From the NCBI GenBank assembly GCA_034112285.1, contig JAWUVP010000086.1, forward strand, positions 1 to 21,007: DNA of 21,007 nucleotides, given 5' to 3'. The stretch is from JAWUVP01 sp034112285 (GTDB lineage Bacteria; Pseudomonadota; Gammaproteobacteria; JABDGN01). The notes under the pieces were generated by a model. It made no database searches. It was not told the origin of the DNA and worked only from the letters and a program-made list of their open reading frames with translations. A program made the translations under genes and the position numbers. Shown one piece after another: positions 15,895-21,007 of the stretch. Each line of letters opens with the position of its first letter. Position 1 is the stretch's first letter.

Positions 15895-16287
15895 TTACGG
15901 TTCTAATAATTCGCGTATGGCTGCAATAGCATCCACGCCTGATGCTGACAAGGAATGCTTGGGCAATTTTGTTTGCTCCGTTTCATAGCTTGGCCGCACT
16001 TTCACATCAATTTTCTTCAACGCACTAAATTCACGCGTGGCATGCAAGCTGCGCGATAATTGCGATAACATCATCCGTAACCTAGTGCTCCATGCGCTAG
16101 AGTCAACATGCAATACTAATAAACCTTGGCGATAATTAGCCAGCTGGCAATGGCTTTGCATTTCTAAAGGCATATGCTGCCCCAGCACGTCTGCTAAGTG
16201 CTGCAAGCCTTTACTGCGATTAAACAGCTGCTTGAGCGAAGAATTTTTTTGCAAGAGATTTTTGGCTGTGATATTGGGACGTTTCAT
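15895..16287 (-). CDS. dciA: DciA-like protein (DUF721), DnaB helicase loading
   Basis: A 130-residue protein of the DUF721 family. The family includes DciA, the ancestral loader or operator of the replicative helicase DnaB in bacteria that lack DnaC. The recognisable core is the middle region, LLVLHVDSSAWSTRLRMMLSQL (about 55-76), which corresponds to the KH-like fold with its conserved tryptophan and arginine. The C-terminal part, rich in charged and polar residues, should be disordered, as in other DciA proteins. Location between lpxC and secA on the opposite strand is common in gammaproteobacteria and supports the call. No clear ribosome site precedes the ATG. Confidence 0.82.
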   Translation of the reverse strand: MKRPNITAKNLLQKNSSLKQLFNRSKGLQHLADVLGQHMPLEMQSHCQLANYRQGLLVLHVDSSAWSTRLRMMLSQLSRSLHATREFSALKKIDVKVRPSYETEQTKLPKHSLSASGVDAIAAIRELLEP

Positions 16288-16425
16288 AAGGGTAGCATAA
16301 CGTATTTTCTAGTATTTATAAAGTTTGTGTTGCTGGTCAGGAAAAGAGTTTATGCGCGGCAAGCGAGAGATGCTTTTAGGCTGCTCAACTAGCAGCGAAT
16401 GGCCAAATAAAAACTAAGGAATACA

Positions 16426-16557
16426 ATGGGTTGCTTCAGTCAGATTAACTATCGCCCCGCCAGCATTTTTGCTACAATAACGGCTATTTTGTTGAGTCTA
16501 CAAAGCTTTAGGGTCAAAAAGCTGTGGGCTTACTTCTTACCGGAATCACTAACTTAG
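16426..16557 (+). CDS. Candidate leader ORF upstream of secA (secM position)
   Basis: A 43-codon frame with a good ribosome site, TAAGGA at 16415-16420, five bases before its ATG. Its TAG ends eight bases before the secA ATG. Residues 12-27 (ASIFATITAILLSLQS) form a hydrophobic stretch preceded by R10, resembling a signal or anchor segment, and a basic FRVKKLW segment follows. In E. coli the gene between lpxC and secA is secM, whose stalled translation controls secA. This frame occupies the same place, but I see no SecM arrest motif and the peptide is much shorter than SecM. A possible -10 (TACAAT, 16473-16478) lies inside it, so it may be chance. No homologue is known to me. Confidence 0.35.
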   Translation: MGCFSQINYRPASIFATITAILLSLQSFRVKKLWAYFLPESLT

Positions 16558-16565
16558 AGAACTAC

Positions 16566-19271
16566 ATGTTAAAAAAATTCGTCACCTCCTTTTTCGGCAG
16601 CCGCAATGAGCGCATCCTCAAGCAAGTGCACAAAATTGTGCAAAAGATCAATGGCTGGGAAGCCAGCATTTCCGCTTTGGCTGATGATGAATTACAAGCT
16701 AAAACCACAGAATTCAAAGAACGATTAGCCAGTGGCACCAAGCTGAATAGCATTTTGCCAGAAGCATTTGCTGTGGTGCGAGAAGCCTCGGTACGTAAGC
16801 TAGGCATGCGTCATTTTGATTCGCAGTTAATTGGTGGCATGGTGCTCAACGACGGCAAAATTGCTGAAATGCGTACTGGTGAGGGTAAAACGTTAATGTC
16901 TACCTTGGCAGCCTACCTAAACGCGATAAGCGGTAAAGGTGTGCATTTGATCACGGTCAACGATTACTTGGCCAAGCGTGATGCTGATTGGATGCGCCCA
17001 GTGTTCGAATTCTTAGGGCTAACCGTTGGCACCATTTATTCGAATCAACCGCAAGAAGAAAAGCGTGCGGCTTATTTTTGTGACATTACATATGGCACTA
17101 ATAATGAATATGGTTTTGATTATTTACGTGACAACATGGCTTTTTCTGAAGAAGAAAAAGTTCAGCGCGAATTGAACTTTGCTATTGTCGATGAAGTAGA
17201 CTCTATTTTAATTGATGAAGCGCGTACCCCATTAATTATTTCGGGTGCAGCGGAAGAAAGTTCAGAAACTTACCGCGCCATTAATCGCTTAGTGCCACAA
17301 TTAGTGCGCAAAGAAGAAGAATCTGAAACCGGTGATTTTGAATTAGATGAAAAAACCAAACAAGTACATTTAACCGAAGAAGGCCACGCCAAGCTTGAAG
17401 AATTGCTGGCCGAAGAAGGCTTGCTTAAAGATGGCAAAAGCTTGTATGAGATAGCAAACATTAGCTTAATGCATCACGTTACTGCTGCATTACGCGCGCA
17501 CGTAGCTTTTCATAAAGATATTGATTACATTGTTACCGATGGTGAAATTGTTATTATTGACGAACACACCGGCCGCTCAATGCAGGGGCGTCGTTGGTCT
17601 GATGGTTTGCATCAAGCGATGGAAGCCAAAGAAGGCGTTAACATCAACAGTGAAAATGTCACGATGGCCTCTATCACGTTCCAAAATTATTTTCGCATCT
17701 ACGACAAGCTTTCTGGTATGACGGGTACGGCAGATACAGAAGCTTTTGAGTTCCAAGAAATTTACAGCTTAGAGGTTGTAGTGATCCCTACGAATAAGCC
17801 TATGCAGCGTTTGGACCATGGCGATCAAATTTATTTAACTGCGGCAGAAAAATATACGGCCATTATTGAAGAAGTGAAAAAAGGCGCCGAAAAAGGTCAG
17901 CCGATACTGGTGGGTACGGCTTCAATTGAAGCGTCGGAATATTTGTCGAAGTTAATGACGCAAGAAAAAATTAAGCATAACGTACTTAACGCCAAATTCC
18001 ATGAAAAAGAAGCCGAAATTATTGCCCAAGCCGGTCGTTCGGGTGCTATTACGATTGCTACCAACCTGGCAGGTCGGGGTACGGATATTGTACTAGGTGG
18101 TAATATTGAAGCTGAAATTGCAGAGCTTGATAACCCTAGCGAAGCTGAAAAAACGCGCCTTCGCAGTGAATGGCAACAACACCATGATGATGTTATTAAC
18201 GCGGGTGGCTTATATATTGTAGGCTCTGAGCGTCATGAGTCTCGCCGTATTGATAATCAATTGCGCGGCCGTTCTGGCAGGCAAGGTGACCCTGGGGCAT
18301 CACGTTTCTATTTATCATTAGAAGATAACCTAATGCGTATTTTCGCCTCTGATCGTATAGCTAGTTTAATGAAGCGTTGGGGCGGCATGAAAGACGGTGA
18401 GTCTATTGAGCACAAATGGTTAAGCAAAGCTGTTGAGAATGCACAACGTAAAGTAGAAGGCCATAACTTTGACATTCGTAAACAATTGCTTGAATACGAT
18501 GATGTTGCTAACGATCAACGCCGCGTAGTCTATCAGCAACGCGAGGAGTTAATGACCAGCGATAATGTGAGTGGCACAGTTAAAAAAATTCTGGACGATG
18601 TTATCGACACCACGTTCCATACCTATATACCGGCCAATAGCTTAGAAGAGCAGTGGGATGCCAAGGGCATGGAGTCAGCCTTAGCTGACCAGTTCTTGTT
18701 ACAATTACCCATTGTGAAATGGCTAGAAGAAGACGATGAGTTAGATGCTGAAACCTTAAAGCAGCGCATGCATGATGCTATTAAACAAGCCTACCAAGAT
18801 AAAGAAACTCAAGTGGGCGACGAGGTGATGCGTCACTTTGAAAAATCTATGATGCTACAAAGCTTAGATACGCAATGGCGCGATCATTTAAGCCAAATGG
18901 ACCACTTGCGTCAAAGCATTGGTTTACGTGGGTATGCACAAAAAAATCCGAAACAAGAATATAAGCGCGAAGCCTTTATGATGTTTAACGACATGCTAGA
19001 GGGTATAAAAGAAGAAGTGGCTAGCAGCCTGCTTAAAGTTCAGTTTGTTGCCGAAGAAGATGTTGAAGCAATGGAAGCCAAACGTCGTAATGCCACAACC
19101 GATAATTTACAATTTAACCATGCCGAGGTAGATAGTCTCGAAGGTGAAAATGCAGAAGAAGTTCATGATGAGCACACACCGTTTGTGCGCGTTGAAAAGA
19201 AAGTCGGGCGTAACGAGGCTTGCCCTTGCGGTAGTGGGAAGAAGTTTAAGCAGTGTTGTGGGAAGGTTTAG
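16566..19271 (+). CDS. secA: Preprotein translocase ATPase SecA
   Basis: Motor ATPase that pushes unfolded preproteins through SecYEG. The 901 residues match the E. coli protein in length. MRTGEGKTLMS, with Walker A GEGKT at 105-109, lies in NBD1. GTNNEYGFDYLRDNM and the Walker B region VDEVDSILIDEARTPLIISG follow. The preprotein crosslinking and NBD2 regions include GRSMQGRRWSDGLHQA, TNLAGRGTDIVLGGN and LRGRSGRQGDPG, and the helical scaffold and wing regions follow. The C-terminal zinc tail is CPCGSGKKFKQCC (C886, C888, C897, C898), which binds SecB and ribosomes. The ATG at 16566 is chosen over an in-frame GTG at 16524 because it gives the canonical MLKKFVTSFFGSRNERIL start. The usual downstream partner mutT is displaced by the inserted reverse gene. 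Confidence 0.98.
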   Translation: MLKKFVTSFFGSRNERILKQVHKIVQKINGWEASISALADDELQAKTTEFKERLASGTKLNSILPEAFAVVREASVRKLGMRHFDSQLIGGMVLNDGKIAEMRTGEGKTLMSTLAAYLNAISGKGVHLITVNDYLAKRDADWMRPVFEFLGLTVGTIYSNQPQEEKRAAYFCDITYGTNNEYGFDYLRDNMAFSEEEKVQRELNFAIVDEVDSILIDEARTPLIISGAAEESSETYRAINRLVPQLVRKEEESETGDFELDEKTKQVHLTEEGHAKLEELLAEEGLLKDGKSLYEIANISLMHHVTAALRAHVAFHKDIDYIVTDGEIVIIDEHTGRSMQGRRWSDGLHQAMEAKEGVNINSENVTMASITFQNYFRIYDKLSGMTGTADTEAFEFQEIYSLEVVVIPTNKPMQRLDHGDQIYLTAAEKYTAIIEEVKKGAEKGQPILVGTASIEASEYLSKLMTQEKIKHNVLNAKFHEKEAEIIAQAGRSGAITIATNLAGRGTDIVLGGNIEAEIAELDNPSEAEKTRLRSEWQQHHDDVINAGGLYIVGSERHESRRIDNQLRGRSGRQGDPGASRFYLSLEDNLMRIFASDRIASLMKRWGGMKDGESIEHKWLSKAVENAQRKVEGHNFDIRKQLLEYDDVANDQRRVVYQQREELMTSDNVSGTVKKILDDVIDTTFHTYIPANSLEEQWDAKGMESALADQFLLQLPIVKWLEEDDELDAETLKQRMHDAIKQAYQDKETQVGDEVMRHFEKSMMLQSLDTQWRDHLSQMDHLRQSIGLRGYAQKNPKQEYKREAFMMFNDMLEGIKEEVASSLLKVQFVAEEDVEAMEAKRRNATTDNLQFNHAEVDSLEGENAEEVHDEHTPFVRVEKKVGRNEACPCGSGKKFKQCCGKV

Positions 19272-19293
19272 TTGAACTGGAAGTTCGATTTTC

Positions 19294-20610
19294 TCAAACA
19301 GGCCTATAGAATTTCGGGAAATCTCGTTTCTGTTCCACAGCTCTTTTGAGCACACAATTACAGCTTTCTTTAAGCTCTGGTGCTAACATCGCTGTTTTGG
19401 GGGCATCCATATAGAGGGCGCTATAATCCAACAGTGTTTCGAGTAAGCATGCTGAACTTTCTTCAGGCCCTGTAAGACCATCGGATGTTACATAACTACA
19501 AATAGCCTGGATGTCTTTTATGCATCTCGCCAAATTTTCTCCTGGAAATTCTACAGGCTCATGCGCTGAAGATGGGTTTGCTTTTATGATATTTTGTCTG
19601 TGCATTTCCTCCCTGATAATATGGGCTTCACCAATTATTGAATCTATTCGGTCGAAATAGGCTCTCCCTAAGCCGCATTTAGCACCGGTTGCTTCAAGCC
19701 ATTTTCCATGTGGAAGTGATTGAAGAAGTAAGATGTTCGTAATACTAATTAAAGCATTTAATTGTTCGTAAAATTTATAAATGTGAATAAATAAAAACCA
19801 CTTAACGATATTTTGGTGTAGTTCTGCTGCTGTGCTTGCGTGGTGATTTTGTAGCACTTCTCGAAGGATTGAAGGCACATCTGTTGTAAAATGTTTTATG
19901 GCTTCATGTGGTGGTGTAGGTGGACGTTGATGATTCATTCTTTCTATATAATCATCATGGATATGATTAAGCGAGTCTCCCATTGTTCGCATATCATCAT
20001 CAAAACTATTCATAATAGCATTTGCAAGCTTGCCTTGAGGCGTGCGTTGGCTTTCAACGGCATCAAAATGATAGAGAAGACGTAGATAGTAAAGATCATC
20101 TTTTAGACTACTGAGGGCTAGTGTTTTTAATTGCGCTATATCGCTTGCAATGCTGCCATGTCTATCAGCACCCGGCTTCCCAATCGCGGGTCTTATGTGT
20201 AATAAAGCTGCTCTAGCATAAGTTTCAGCCTGTGCACGAGGAGTTAATGAATCAGCCCGCATTGCACTGTGTGGTCTGAGTCGAAGCCCTTCACCATGGA
20301 CTGTTTTTGGTTGCCATAAGGGTGCTGGAGCGCGAATAGGGTTTGGGCGCGGTAGGGAAATTTTTTCTCGTAATCGTGCACCTAATTGGTCTAATTTACC
20401 CGAATAATAATTTGTACAATAGGCTGCTAGGATGTTTTTGTAATTTTCCCCCTCCATATAACCTTCTAATGTAGTTAAACATTGCTTGAATAAGGGGAGT
20501 AATTGTGCAAAATAGTAGGCAATTGTATTTGCAGCTAGGTATTGGCTATAGTTTAAATCCTCCGTGTTATCAATGAGGTAATCGTCTGTTCGTGGTCCGA
20601 GATAAGTCAT
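19294..20610 (-). CDS. Protein of unknown function, mostly helical, candidate accessory or secreted protein
   Basis: A 438-residue protein that I do not recognise. It has no signal peptide and no clear transmembrane segment; the most hydrophobic stretch, around ALISITNILLL, looks like a buried helix. Residues 1-85 and about 125-438 are dominated by predicted amphipathic helices, separated by a proline- and arginine-rich linker at about 86-120 (PRPNPIRAPAPLWQP). The residue mix (many H, Y, L, few glycines) is unlike the housekeeping neighbours. It lies on the opposite strand between secA and mutT, two genes that are normally adjacent, so it is probably an insertion. It converges on secA with 22 bases between stops. 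GGTGG ten bases before the ATG is an acceptable ribosome site. In a Legionellales-like host a type IV effector would be one possibility, but nothing in the sequence proves it. Confidence 0.7.
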   Translation of the reverse strand: MTYLGPRTDDYLIDNTEDLNYSQYLAANTIAYYFAQLLPLFKQCLTTLEGYMEGENYKNILAAYCTNYYSGKLDQLGARLREKISLPRPNPIRAPAPLWQPKTVHGEGLRLRPHSAMRADSLTPRAQAETYARAALLHIRPAIGKPGADRHGSIASDIAQLKTLALSSLKDDLYYLRLLYHFDAVESQRTPQGKLANAIMNSFDDDMRTMGDSLNHIHDDYIERMNHQRPPTPPHEAIKHFTTDVPSILREVLQNHHASTAAELHQNIVKWFLFIHIYKFYEQLNALISITNILLLQSLPHGKWLEATGAKCGLGRAYFDRIDSIIGEAHIIREEMHRQNIIKANPSSAHEPVEFPGENLARCIKDIQAICSYVTSDGLTGPEESSACLLETLLDYSALYMDAPKTAMLAPELKESCNCVLKRAVEQKRDFPKFYRPV

Positions 20611-20659
20611 AAGTTATAATCCACCTGTAGTTTGTCAACATTGTACATTATCTTTACAT

Positions 20660-20687
20660 TTGATATACCCGCATAAACCCTTATAAT
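20660..20687 (+). promoter_or_regulatory. Near-consensus sigma-70 promoter for mutT
   Basis: TTGATA at 20660-20665 and a perfect TATAAT at 20682-20687 are separated by 16 bases. It lies in the gap between the divergent unknown gene and mutT, 29 bases before the mutT ATG, and gives mutT independent expression from secA. Confidence 0.75.
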
Positions 20688-20716
20688 GCTTTTTTTTTAA
20701 GGGATTTTGTAAAATC

Positions 20717-21007
20717 ATGACCTCAATAAATACCGTGCACGTTGCCGTGGGTGTTGTGCTTAATTCAGCGCAGCAAGTTCTTATTGCTAAGCGACCACCT
20801 GGCAAGCATTGTGCGGGCCTGTGGGAATTCCCCGGCGGCAAAGTTGAACCGGGCGAAACAGCTGCTGGCGCGCTGGCGCGTGAATTGTTGGAAGAGGTGA
20901 ACCTCAATCCATTGGTGTGCCAACCGCTAATAGAAATTGCCCATGACTATGATATAAAAAGTGTTGTGCTGGATGTGTTTGTGGTGACCCAATTTTTAGG
21001 TGAAGCC
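20717..21007 (+). CDS. mutT: 8-oxo-dGTP diphosphatase MutT, N-terminal part (truncated by window end)
   Basis: Nudix hydrolase that removes oxidised guanine nucleotides from the pool to prevent A:T to C:G mutations. The visible 97 codons cover the N-terminal three quarters of a typical ~130-residue MutT. NTVHVAVGVVLNSAQQVLIAKRP is the usual first strand and hairpin, then GLWEFPGGKVEPGE begins the Nudix box. The box continues as RELLEEVNL at about 55-63; its catalytic glutamates are intact, but the glycine usual in EEVGL is replaced by asparagine. The ATG at 20717 has AAGGGA twelve bases upstream, a rather distant ribosome site. The reading frame runs open off the right edge. In many gammaproteobacteria mutT follows secA directly; here the two are separated by a reverse-strand gene. 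Confidence 0.9.
   Translation, partial: MTSINTVHVAVGVVLNSAQQVLIAKRPPGKHCAGLWEFPGGKVEPGETAAGALARELLEEVNLNPLVCQPLIEIAHDYDIKSVVLDVFVVTQFLGEA

Noticed and set aside
19274..19286. GAACT/AGTTC hairpin between the secA and unknown-gene stops as a terminator
   Set aside because: Only five pairs with a three-base loop and a short T run; too weak to call.

Overview
This window is a gammaproteobacterial division and cell-wall (dcw) cluster continuing into the lpxC-secA-mutT segment. Evidence for a gammaproteobacterium is the gene order (murD ... murG-murC-murB-ftsQ ... ftsA-ftsZ-lpxC, then secA and mutT), the FtsZ tail ending in LDIPAFLRR, and dciA lying opposite between lpxC and secA. The base composition is moderately AT-rich. 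The PAS-hybrid kinase with an MRHDLRTP H-box and the IS3 scar resemble what I know from Legionella/Coxiella-type bacteria. That placement (Legionellales-like) is inference only.

Layout. (1) 8-1725: a YchJ-like SEC-C protein overlaps murD by four bases. (2) 1856-3217: a MATE transporter, followed by a long hairpin. (3) 3394-3543: a 49-codon reading frame that fuses the two ends of FtsW with nearly all of the protein missing between them. (4) 3565-6503, minus strand: an FAD-dependent oxidoreductase and a soluble PAS-hybrid histidine kinase. (5) 6504-7385: about 880 bases with little coding capacity, containing the tail of an IS3-family transposase. (6) 7386-12174: a tight run murG-murC-murB-ftsQ-D-Ala-D-Ala dipeptidase, mostly with overlapping ends. 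(7) 12243-14756: ftsA and ftsZ, closed by a good intrinsic terminator. (8) 14926-16287: lpxC, a 12-bp hairpin, and convergent dciA. (9) 16426-19271: a possible 43-codon leader ORF in the position of secM, then secA. (10) 19294-20610, minus strand: a 438-residue protein of unknown function. (11) 20717 to the window end: the start of mutT behind a near-consensus promoter.

How it works together. MurD, MurG, MurC and MurB make the peptidoglycan precursor lipid II. FtsA, FtsZ and FtsQ build the divisome. LpxC commits to lipid A, SecA drives export, DciA supports helicase loading and MutT cleans the nucleotide pool. Against this conserved core the window shows erosion and insertion. ftsW is reduced to its two ends, ddlB is absent from its usual place before ftsQ, and a D-Ala-D-Ala hydrolase sits just after ftsQ. 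Accessory genes have been inserted at murD/ftsW, ftsW/murG and secA/mutT. The most striking observation is the mini-ftsW, because FtsW is normally the essential septal peptidoglycan polymerase.
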